Positions 7,609-13,381 of a stretch of 13,381 bases of DNA are shown here, one piece after another. Origin of the DNA: Desulfocapsa sp. (lineage in GTDB: Bacteria; Desulfobacterota; Desulfobulbia; Desulfobulbales; Desulfocapsaceae); contig JAOZLM010000031.1 of NCBI GenBank assembly GCA_029934815.1, positions 1-13,381 on the forward strand, read 5' to 3'. Below the pieces are notes generated by a model. That model searched no databases, was not told the origin of the DNA, and saw only the letters and a program-made list of their open reading frames with translations. The number at the start of each line of letters is the position of its first letter. Within the stretch, counting starts at the first letter, position 1. The position numbers and the translations under genes are program-made.

Positions 7609-7643
7609 ACTGTAGCAAGAGGTGCTGGGAACAGTGGTTTTTT
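7609..7643 (+). terminator. Terminator-like hairpin (cyaA-type end of carbonic anhydrase unit or leader attenuator)
   Basis: ACTGT (7609-7613) pairs with ACAGT (7631-7635), and AGCA (7614-7617) with TGCT (7623-7626). A five-base loop (7618-7622) closes the stem and a GGGA bulge (7627-7630) interrupts it. GG and six T residues (7638-7643) follow. It can end transcripts from the carbonic anhydrase gene. Because a promoter candidate lies between that gene and the hairpin, it could also stop or attenuate transcripts that start near 7594. The phrase 'cyaA-type' in the call carries no functional meaning; the feature is simply an intrinsic terminator candidate. Confidence 0.6.
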
Positions 7644-7670
7644 AATAATTTATATTTTCACAGGGTAATG

Positions 7671-8108
7671 ATGAGTAAAATGAAAAATAATCTCCAGATT
7701 ACTGTTCTCTTAACCATTTCTCTGACTTTTCTCCTTTCTGCCTGCTCTTTTTCTGATAGCTCGTATTCAAGCTCTTCCCCAAGCAGATCGTCAAGCGGGG
7801 CGTCAGAAGGAGGGGAAGAAGAGGTTCAGCAAACCAGTAACAAGTATCAGGAGGAAATTGCGACTCTTACTGCAATCTATGTTGATAGTCAGGGAGATGC
7901 CCGGAGTTTTCACCGACAGATCTCCAATATCTCAGGCCGGCATGGTATCAATAGCTGGGGTGATAATCGTGGAACATTCCTGGCCATTGGCAGGGGGATA
8001 CAAAATGCGAAAGTTACACAGGAGTCCATTCAGTATCTGCCATTTTTAGATGATTTACGCACCATGCCTCTTTATGGTGCAGTGCTATCCGGGTATGAAG
8101 GAGAATAA
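7671..8108 (+). CDS. Small predicted outer-membrane lipoprotein, function unknown
   Basis: A 145-residue protein with a lipoprotein signal peptide: a short basic N-terminus (MSKMKNN), a hydrophobic core and lipobox LLSAC, with the lipidated cysteine at residue 25. Ser follows the cysteine, not Asp, so outer-membrane sorting is expected. A Ser-rich linker (about 26-44) and an acidic patch (GGEEE) precede a roughly 90-residue C-terminal domain with no family recognised by eye. ATG 7671 is preferred because AGGG at 7662-7665 is five bases upstream; the adjacent ATG at 7668 is too close. The stop lies 24 bp before the DUF4105/Lnb-like gene, so the two are probably co-transcribed. It could be a substrate or partner of that protein, which is inference from position only. 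Confidence 0.75.
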   Translation: MSKMKNNLQITVLLTISLTFLLSACSFSDSSYSSSSPSRSSSGASEGGEEEVQQTSNKYQEEIATLTAIYVDSQGDARSFHRQISNISGRHGINSWGDNRGTFLAIGRGIQNAKVTQESIQYLPFLDDLRTMPLYGAVLSGYEGE

Positions 8109-8132
8109 TTCAGTCCTTTTTGGCTCATAGCC

Positions 8133-9983
8133 ATGCTTTTCAGGGTAGAAAAAAAAGTTCTTATTTGCTTCTTCCTCATTTTTGCATCCATTGCAGTATG
8201 CTCTATTCCTGTTCGGGCCCAACCACAATCCTCCTTTTTTCTGGAATTTATTTACATAGATGCGACGGCTGGTGAAGCCGCCGCAGGACACTCAGCCATC
8301 AAACTTGGCCAAACGGTATTCCACTATGAGTTTCATCCCGGTGGACTTCTATTACTGACAAGACAAAGTTGGGACAGTTTCAGATATTACTATAATGATC
8401 TCAGCAATCGAACCCTGATACTTAACGCTATCCCTCTACCCGAATCTGCCTTCAGAAATATACAGCACACCTTTCTAAAACAATATATCGCCCAGGAAAT
8501 AGATTTGGAAAGGCACCACAATCTTAAGGCAGAATATCAACTCCTTACAAATCTATCTCAAGGGAATAAGGACATTGCTATCGATGGACTAGGATTCTTT
8601 TCATCTATACCTGGAAGTGGAAATCTTACCGCAAAAAAACTTTTGGCCACGGTTGAGAACGTTTTGGGCAGGGATTTTCTTTCCCAAACCTTACGAAACC
8701 TGGAGCAGAGCGCACCTGTTGCAGAGAAAACGTATTCTCCACTCTCTCCAGAAATAAATATTCTGAAAACCATCCCCGACTCAGAACCACAAATTATCGT
8801 TTTAAAAGATTTCCTGACTCTTAAAGAAGCACTCCTGATTCTTCTCAAGAAGAAAGGATTACAAATTGAAACTCTTGTCCATTCAGCACACCCGGATGAA
8901 ACCAACGGGGAAATTTTCTGGCAGCGGCTGGAAGAACTTCAACAATATACCCTGAAATCCATTCTCCGTTTACTTGGCAGCGACCGTGCGGACAGAGGCA
9001 GAGCCCTCTTAATTGAAATTGGCAGATATCACGCGATTGAGCGGAGTTTTACCACTGGAAAGCTGCACACCCTATACCCATTTAAAACCCTTTGGACTTT
9101 TAAGAAAAAGGCGTCATCAAAAAGCAGACATGACGCGATTAACCATCTGGACTTACTACTGAATGATGCAGCTTTGTTCCTGGAACGAAGCAAAAAAACA
9201 TTTTGCTCTATTCCATCCGGGGAACTTACTATTGCTTATTCCATGCTCGAAACATATCAGGGAAAGCTTGTATTTTATGAGCTGCTGGAAGGTGATAAAA
9301 TACACTATCAAAAACTGTTTGATAAATGTGGCCTTCCCTGCCTGACAGGAGAAAGCAACCTGCCGGCTATCCAAAGTCAGGACTATTATCGTGAGCAAGC
9401 CGTCAGAGTGCAGGAAAAACTGTCCGTCGTTGAGAAATCACTTTCCAGTCAATATGGCTACAATCTGTTTACTAAAAATTGTTCCACCGAGCTTATCCGT
9501 AGCATCAACAACAGTTTTTCTGGAAAAGAGGCTATCGAGGAAACCCTTGGAGGATATTTCCTGCCTGGGGCAGGTCTCAATTATGTACCATTTGCTTTAC
9601 ATGATACAGTTAAGACCTCCTTTAATGTGACTCACCAGGAAGTTCTTCCCGCATATCGCCTTCGGACCCTTGAACGACTTTATCGGGAGGAGGGTGAGTA
9701 TAACTGGCTCCGTGAAGGGAACACACTGGGTTCAACCATCTATTCGCCCTGGGAAGATGACGGATATTTTTTGTTTTTTACAGATGATCTTTTTCTTTCC
9801 CGTCCGATTTTTGGCCTTGCCAATCTTTGCTATGGAGCCTTGCAAACACTTAGTGGTGTAGTAACAGCCCCCATTGATGACGGTTTACGTTTCAGTCGCG
9901 GCCTTGATGGTTTTCTTTTCAGTTTCCCTGAACTCTTCTTCTTCAATATTCGTAAAGGTTCTTTTCAAGTTCTTGACAGGTAG
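8133..9983 (+). CDS. Secreted DUF4105/Lnb-like protein with candidate His-Cys active site
   Basis: A 616-residue exported protein. An N-terminal Sec signal peptide (MLFRVEKKVL followed by a hydrophobic core) has a plausible cleavage site after VRA at residue 29. The mature protein begins with YIDATAGEAAAGHSAIKLG (H53), then a YNDLSNRTL block (about 87-95). Much later comes YNLFTKNCSTELI with C450. A GHxAxxLG block followed distantly by an NCTT/NCST block is the pattern I associate with DUF4105, which includes the lipoprotein N-acylation protein Lnb of Bacteroides, and with circularly permuted NlpC/P60-like folds where His precedes Cys. Between the two blocks is a long helical insertion (about 100-420). 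The C-terminus (about 557-608) is hydrophobic and Gly-rich, ending SFPELFFFNIRKG. No strong Shine-Dalgarno precedes ATG 8133, so coupling to the upstream lipoprotein gene is likely. The family call is from motif recall; enzymatic activity is inferred. Confidence 0.7.
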   Translation: MLFRVEKKVLICFFLIFASIAVCSIPVRAQPQSSFFLEFIYIDATAGEAAAGHSAIKLGQTVFHYEFHPGGLLLLTRQSWDSFRYYYNDLSNRTLILNAIPLPESAFRNIQHTFLKQYIAQEIDLERHHNLKAEYQLLTNLSQGNKDIAIDGLGFFSSIPGSGNLTAKKLLATVENVLGRDFLSQTLRNLEQSAPVAEKTYSPLSPEINILKTIPDSEPQIIVLKDFLTLKEALLILLKKKGLQIETLVHSAHPDETNGEIFWQRLEELQQYTLKSILRLLGSDRADRGRALLIEIGRYHAIERSFTTGKLHTLYPFKTLWTFKKKASSKSRHDAINHLDLLLNDAALFLERSKKTFCSIPSGELTIAYSMLETYQGKLVFYELLEGDKIHYQKLFDKCGLPCLTGESNLPAIQSQDYYREQAVRVQEKLSVVEKSLSSQYGYNLFTKNCSTELIRSINNSFSGKEAIEETLGGYFLPGAGLNYVPFALHDTVKTSFNVTHQEVLPAYRLRTLERLYREEGEYNWLREGNTLGSTIYSPWEDDGYFLFFTDDLFLSRPIFGLANLCYGALQTLSGVVTAPIDDGLRFSRGLDGFLFSFPELFFFNIRKGSFQVLDR

Positions 9984-10022
9984 TATGTGTTTCACATCAG
10001 TTATCTAAATCTGGCTTATTAA

Positions 10023-10037
10023 ATATGCTTGGCATAT
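10023..10037. repeat. Short palindrome overlapping the clc promoter candidate
   Basis: ATATGC (10023-10028), spacer TTG, GCATAT (10032-10037): a perfect 6-bp dyad. No T-run follows, so it is unlikely to be a terminator. It overlaps the -35 candidate at 10029 and could be an operator half-site pair. Confidence 0.4.
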
Positions 10038-10057
10038 GCTCCTACATCAGATACAGT
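10029..10057 (+). promoter_or_regulatory. Candidate promoter for the clc gene
   Basis: TTGGCA (10029-10034), a 17-base spacer and TACAGT (10052-10057). The -35 matches five of six consensus bases; the -10 is weaker. It is about 57 bases upstream of the ClC start codon. No clear terminator separates this gene from the preceding one, so read-through is also possible. Confidence 0.35.
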
Positions 10058-10113
10058 CAACTTCCACACACTACAAATAGTTTTTCTTATGCTTCAATTT
10101 GGAATAAATAACT

Positions 10114-12189
10114 ATGAAACGTAATCCTTTTGGAGCACTTCTCGACAGAATCCGCCCACCTGAAGGACTCTTTTCGCTTATTCTTGCTGTTTTTGTTGGT
10201 GCCTCCACCGGACTTGCTGCCGTTTTCTTTATTCAGCTCATCGTTGTCATTCAGACCTCTTCGTATAACACGATCCAGTTCCTCTTTCCCCACCTTGGTG
10301 TGTGGAGTTACGTCCTTGTACCCATTGGAGGTGCCCTGATTGCCGGCCCGCTTATTGCCTGGTTTGCACAGGAAGCCAAAGGGCATGGTGTTCCGGAAGT
10401 TATGCAGGCCCTGGTTCAGCGAGGCGGGAAAATTCGGCCGCGTGTGGCCATCACAAAAATAGTAACTGCTGCTCTCTGCATAGGTACCGGAGGATCTGCA
10501 GGCCGGGAAGGACCAATCGTTCAGGTAGGTTCAACCCTTGGATCAGTTACCGGACAGATGCTTCACCTCTCAGATGATCGCATTAAAAACCTTGTTGCCT
10601 GCGGTGCCGCAGCCGGAATTGCCGCAACCTTTAATGCACCCATTGCAGGGGTAGCATTTGCCATTGAAGTACTCATGTGCGGGTTACAGGTACGGATGTT
10701 TGGCAGTGTGGTTATTGCAGCCGTTTCCGCATCCATTGTCAGCCAGATATATCTTGGTGACCGCCCGGCTTTTTCTGTTCCCTCATACACAATGGAATCA
10801 CCTTTCACCATTTTATTCTATCTGCTTCTGGGATTAGCAGCAGCTTTTGTGGGGGTCTTTTTTATTCGGCTCTTATCCTACTTTGAAGATCTTTTTGATA
10901 ACTGGACATTCCCCACAGCCCTTAAACCCGCCGTGGGAGCACTGCTTTTAGGCCTGACCGGTTTTCTCTATATGCAGCTTCCTGGTATCAGCTTCAACAG
11001 CACCACCGAATATCAACTCGGTATGCCGCTTATTGAAAATATCCCGCCCGTATACGGATCTGGCTTTACTTTTATTGAAGAAACATTGCATGGAAATACC
11101 AATTTCTGGCTTCTTGCTCTGCTGATTTTCCTGAAACCACTTGCTACCTCTTTTACCCTTGGTTCCGGAAATTCCGGTGGTGTTTTCGCCCCGTCCCTGT
11201 TTGTCGGTGCAATGCTTGGCGGGGCCATGGGTGAACTGTTTCACGCCTGGAATCCTGAGCTTGCAGGGCCTCCGGGTGCCTATGCTCTTGTCGGTATGGC
11301 TGCTGTCTTCTCAGCCTGTGCCCATGCTCCACTGACCGCCATGCTCATCGTCTTTGAAATGAGTAACGATTATGCACTTATTTTACCTCTTATGCTGACA
11401 GCGGTCACAGCTTCTTATCTTGCTCACCACCTGTATCCGGAATCCATCTACACCATTAAACTGGTGAAACGAGGTATACACTTCGAGCAAGGAAGGGATC
11501 TGGATATTATGCAGAGTGTGCAGGTTCGTGAAGTGATGAACAGAAAGCCCCTCAGTATTTACAAAAATCAGTCTCTTGCTGAACTCTATCAGCAGTTTCA
11601 GGAAACAAATTTTCATGGTTTTCCCGTACTTGATGAAAACGATATACTCTGGGGCATTGTCAGCCTCCAGGATCTGGAGAGTACACTTGCAGAATCATCA
11701 CTGCAATTGCGGGATACAAAGGTTGAAGATCTGGCAACCGTTGATCCCTTAACAGTGTATTCCGATGAACCCATCTGGGCAGCAATCCAGAAAATGGCTC
11801 CCAGAGACCTCGCCAGGTTGCCCGTAATTTCACGGGCTGAAAAAGGAAAACTTCTCGGCTTAATCAGCCGTAGTGATATTCTTCGAGCCTATGATGTTGC
11901 CATTGTACGTAAACAGCGAGGTCAATTACTTGAGGAAAACGTTGCACTTCGACGGGCACAGAACAATAAATTCAGTGATTTGCGTCTCAAACACGGACAA
12001 AATGCGGTGGGGAAGAAATTACGGGAATTGAAACTTCCTTTGTCTATAAAAGTAGTCTCTTTAGATCGGGAAGGGAGTGTACTTATCCCACGCGGGGATA
12101 CTCTTTTTAGCAGTGGGGATATTATTTCCATCTTTGGCGAAAAAAATGCCATTGAAGAGGCGCGTGATGAATTCCAACGGGAAAACTAA
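10114..12189 (+). CDS. ClC-family chloride channel/antiporter with CBS-CBS-RCK_C tail
   Basis: Inner-membrane anion transport protein of 691 residues. The ClC core (about 18-450) shows the selectivity-filter blocks GHGVPEVM (90-97, in place of GSGIPE), GREGP (130-134, gating Glu E132), FNAPIAGVAFAIEV (173-186), GGVFAP (355-360) and the pore Tyr in SIYTIKL (Y446). Two CBS domains follow: about 470-525 (VREVMNRKPL at its start) and about 535-595 (VEDLATVDPLTVY at its start). Such pairs bind adenine nucleotides in many relatives. A final region (about 620-690) with GKKLRELKLP, VLIPRGDTLFSSGDIISIFG is typical of the TrkA-C/RCK_C domain. In E. coli ClC exchangers the proton pathway uses Glu203; the aligned residue here is V186. 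The protein could thus be a passive channel or a differently coupled exchanger. A weak GGA at 10100-10102 is the only visible Shine-Dalgarno. It stands alone, convergent with the small minus-strand gene. Confidence 0.93.
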   Translation: MKRNPFGALLDRIRPPEGLFSLILAVFVGASTGLAAVFFIQLIVVIQTSSYNTIQFLFPHLGVWSYVLVPIGGALIAGPLIAWFAQEAKGHGVPEVMQALVQRGGKIRPRVAITKIVTAALCIGTGGSAGREGPIVQVGSTLGSVTGQMLHLSDDRIKNLVACGAAAGIAATFNAPIAGVAFAIEVLMCGLQVRMFGSVVIAAVSASIVSQIYLGDRPAFSVPSYTMESPFTILFYLLLGLAAAFVGVFFIRLLSYFEDLFDNWTFPTALKPAVGALLLGLTGFLYMQLPGISFNSTTEYQLGMPLIENIPPVYGSGFTFIEETLHGNTNFWLLALLIFLKPLATSFTLGSGNSGGVFAPSLFVGAMLGGAMGELFHAWNPELAGPPGAYALVGMAAVFSACAHAPLTAMLIVFEMSNDYALILPLMLTAVTASYLAHHLYPESIYTIKLVKRGIHFEQGRDLDIMQSVQVREVMNRKPLSIYKNQSLAELYQQFQETNFHGFPVLDENDILWGIVSLQDLESTLAESSLQLRDTKVEDLATVDPLTVYSDEPIWAAIQKMAPRDLARLPVISRAEKGKLLGLISRSDILRAYDVAIVRKQRGQLLEENVALRRAQNNKFSDLRLKHGQNAVGKKLRELKLPLSIKVVSLDREGSVLIPRGDTLFSSGDIISIFGEKNAIEEARDEFQREN

Positions 12190-12222
12190 ACAAAACATCC
12201 TGCTACCCTCAACCACACAAGC

Positions 12223-12262
12223 CCGGAAACCATATTTCCGGAAACGAAAACTTAGTTTCCGG
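12223..12262. repeat. Overlapping alternative hairpins between convergent genes
   Basis: Three related arms are present: CCGGAAAC (12223-12230), a central TTTCCGGAAAC (12235-12245) that is itself palindromic, and GTTTCCGG (12255-12262). The first and centre arms form a 7-bp stem with a 5-base loop; the centre and third arms an 8-bp stem with a 9-base loop; the first and third can also pair. The stems exclude one another. No T-run follows on either strand, so a classical terminator is not supported. The third arm overlaps the end of the small minus-strand gene. Confidence 0.75.
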
Positions 12263-12440
12263 ACACAAACATATGACTGGGGAGCAGTGGGGCAATCTCA
12301 CCATCCAGTTTGATGTATTTTTTGTTCTCACGGCAGACATAGGCTTCAACCAGACGCCTCATGGGAGGGAAGCCATCGTGCATATCTGCAATGACAAAAC
12401 CTTTGCCAGCGGGTCTTAGCTGATTTTGTAAGTGTTTCAT
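12252..12440 (-). CDS. Small 62-residue protein, function unknown
   Basis: A compact minus-strand gene downstream of pyrF. The sequence begins MKHLQNQLRPAGKGFVIAD and contains HDGFPPMRRLVEAYVCREN, a single Cys, and several charged residues; there is no signal peptide or membrane segment. No family is recognised. Support for coding comes from a good Shine-Dalgarno (GAGAGAG on the minus strand, complementary to 12444-12450) just before ATG, no overlapping gene on the other strand, and balanced protein-like composition. The last codons run into the inverted repeat at 12255-12262, so the natural end may have been altered by that repeat. The Shine-Dalgarno can pair with an arm at 12511-12522. Possible roles (small regulator, accessory factor) are open. 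Confidence 0.6.
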   Translation of the reverse strand: MKHLQNQLRPAGKGFVIADMHDGFPPMRRLVEAYVCRENKKYIKLDGEIAPLLPSHMFVSGN

Positions 12441-12444
12441 TTAC

Positions 12445-12522
12445 TCTCTCTTTGCGTTATCGACATCCCAACACTATTTATTGTCAGGACTTTGTTATTC
12501 ACTTTCACAACACAAAGAGAGA
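12445..12522 (-). promoter_or_regulatory. Leader structure that can sequester the small gene's ribosome binding site
   Basis: On the minus strand the Shine-Dalgarno region (complement of 12445-12456, CGCAAAGAGAGA) is complementary to an upstream arm (complement of 12511-12522, TCTCTCTTTGTG): twelve consecutive pairs with one G-U, ten of them perfect Watson-Crick. The 54-base interval holds no gene. If transcribed together the helix would mask the ribosome binding site. Confidence 0.45.
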
Positions 12523-12597
12523 TGCAACAAGAGTGCCTGTTTTGCTAGGCTATTTTGATTACAATAATGAGCGTCAAATTCCTTCCATGGGAATTGA

Positions 12598-13314
12598 TTA
12601 AGACAAGCAGCTCTGAATGTCGGCCTGCATTAACTTAATTACCTCAATAGGATTATCAGCCTTGGTAATGGGCCGCCCCACCACCACGTGACTGGCACCA
12701 CCTGCAATGGCACGCCCTGCTGTCATAATTCGTTTTTGATCGTCAGAGCCATCCCGCACATTGGCACCGGGCCGAATACCGGGTGTTACAATCAACAGCT
12801 TATCGCCAAGATCATTACGCAGACGTTCAGCCTCAAGACCGGAAGAAACAACACCGTCACAGCCCAGTTCCAGAGCACGTCTGGCACGAAACAATACCAG
12901 ATCTTCGATGGATTGAGTCATGCCCATGGCTCGCAGGTCTTCTTCTCCAAAACTGGTAAGTACAGTGACTGCCAAAAGCTGCAAATCTCCACGTGCCTCC
13001 ATGGCTGCACGAATAATTGCATCATTGCCATGGATGGTGGCCAGAGATACGCCACGACTGTTCACCTGCTCAACTGCAAGTTTTACTGTTTCCGGAATAT
13101 CAAAAAATTTAAGATCGAGCATTACCTTATGACCACGGGCAATGATCCAGTCAACAACCTCAAAATAACTGGCCATAAAGAGTTGCAAGCCTACTTTGAA
13201 ATAACTTACGTGAGATTCACAACTGCGAACCATCTCTTTGGCAAGCTCTGGGTTTGCGACATCCAGTGCTACGATTATTCTTTCCTGTAACGGTATTTGC
13301 ATTTTTTCAGACAT
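12598..13314 (-). CDS. pyrF: Orotidine 5'-phosphate decarboxylase
   Basis: Converts orotidine 5'-monophosphate to UMP, the last step of de novo pyrimidine synthesis, in the cytoplasm. The protein has 238 residues, the usual bacterial length. It shows the N-terminal IVALDVAN block (about 14-21), the catalytic MLDLKFFDIPETV stretch (about 64-76; Asp-x-Lys...Asp tetrad), and near the C-terminus TPGIRPG and VVVGRPIT, which bind the phosphate. The start is supported by AGGAAG on the minus strand, six bases before ATG. The gene is close to an upstream reading frame whose end lies near the window edge. A weak hairpin (AATTCC/GGAATT, 12577-12595) directly follows the stop but lacks a convincing T-run. 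The small unknown gene lies 157 bp downstream on the same strand. Confidence 0.97.
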   Translation of the reverse strand: MSEKMQIPLQERIIVALDVANPELAKEMVRSCESHVSYFKVGLQLFMASYFEVVDWIIARGHKVMLDLKFFDIPETVKLAVEQVNSRGVSLATIHGNDAIIRAAMEARGDLQLLAVTVLTSFGEEDLRAMGMTQSIEDLVLFRARRALELGCDGVVSSGLEAERLRNDLGDKLLIVTPGIRPGANVRDGSDDQKRIMTAGRAIAGGASHVVVGRPITKADNPIEVIKLMQADIQSCLS

Positions 13315-13381
13315 GGTTTTCTTCCTTTATTTAATGGCTTTTCAACCAAGACAAACTCGTAAAAAGCTCCAGCGCTGTCAT
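13315..13381 (-). other. Short stretch upstream of pyrF; possible 3' end of another minus-strand gene
   Basis: Sixty-seven bases reach the window edge. On the minus strand one frame stays open from the edge to a TAA at 13331-13333 and another continues into pyrF. Both are too short to choose between or to assign a product. The pyrF Shine-Dalgarno lies within this stretch. Confidence 0.25.

Noticed and set aside
12077..12313. Plus-strand frame running from the clc end into the intergenic repeat
   Set aside because: Starts inside the RCK_C region in another frame, no ribosome binding site, low-complexity basic product.
12577..12597. Terminator after pyrF on the minus strand
   Set aside because: The stem is only six A/T-rich pairs with three T residues after it; too weak to call.
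13331..13381. Naming the gene upstream of pyrF
   Set aside because: Two frames remain open over about 50 bases; neither gives enough residues to identify a product.

Overview
The window reads as a chromosomal segment of a Gram-negative anaerobe. The best guess is a Desulfobacterota / Desulfobulbales-type sulfate reducer or sulfur disproportionator. That guess is an inference from gene content (a hydrogenase-4-like but cysteine-less 'Ehr' complex, and a DUF4105/Lnb-like protein beside a lipoprotein) and mid-range base composition; no rRNA or other taxonomic marker is present.

Region 1 (1-6784) is one tightly packed plus-strand operon for a membrane complex of the complex I / group 4 [NiFe]-hydrogenase superfamily. 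Its genes are: a 5'-truncated HyfB-like antiporter subunit, a HyfC/NuoH-like subunit, HyfE, a HyfF-like antiporter subunit, a fused NuoC-NuoD (HycE/HyfG-like) large subunit, and a ferredoxin-NuoB fusion (HyfH+HyfI-like) small subunit. A hairpin/T-run terminator closes it. The large subunit has lost all four cysteines that bind the Ni-Fe site, while the small subunit keeps the proximal-cluster ligands. The complex is therefore predicted to be an 'energy-converting hydrogenase-related' (Ehr) machine that couples an unknown redox reaction to ion translocation, and not a hydrogenase.

Region 2 (6785-7643) holds a separately transcribed beta-class carbonic anhydrase. Region 3 (7559-9983) holds a small lipoprotein gene followed closely by a large secreted DUF4105/Lnb-like protein with a candidate His/Cys papain-type active site. 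Upstream of this pair, a good sigma70-type promoter precedes a terminator-like hairpin, which suggests either a leader/attenuator or a short RNA. Region 4 (9984-12189) is a ClC-family anion transporter with a CBS-CBS-RCK_C cytoplasmic tail; the internal proton glutamate of the exchanger subclass is replaced by valine.

Region 5 (12190-13381) is minus strand: pyrF, then a 62-codon protein of unknown function whose ribosome binding site can pair with an upstream arm. Overlapping inverted repeats lie between the convergent clc and small gene. No tRNA, rRNA, CRISPR array, insertion sequence or phage gene was seen. The most unusual element is the Ni-Fe-less Ehr complex, whose family is recognised but whose substrate remains undefined; next come the Lnb-like/lipoprotein pair and the small regulatory structures.
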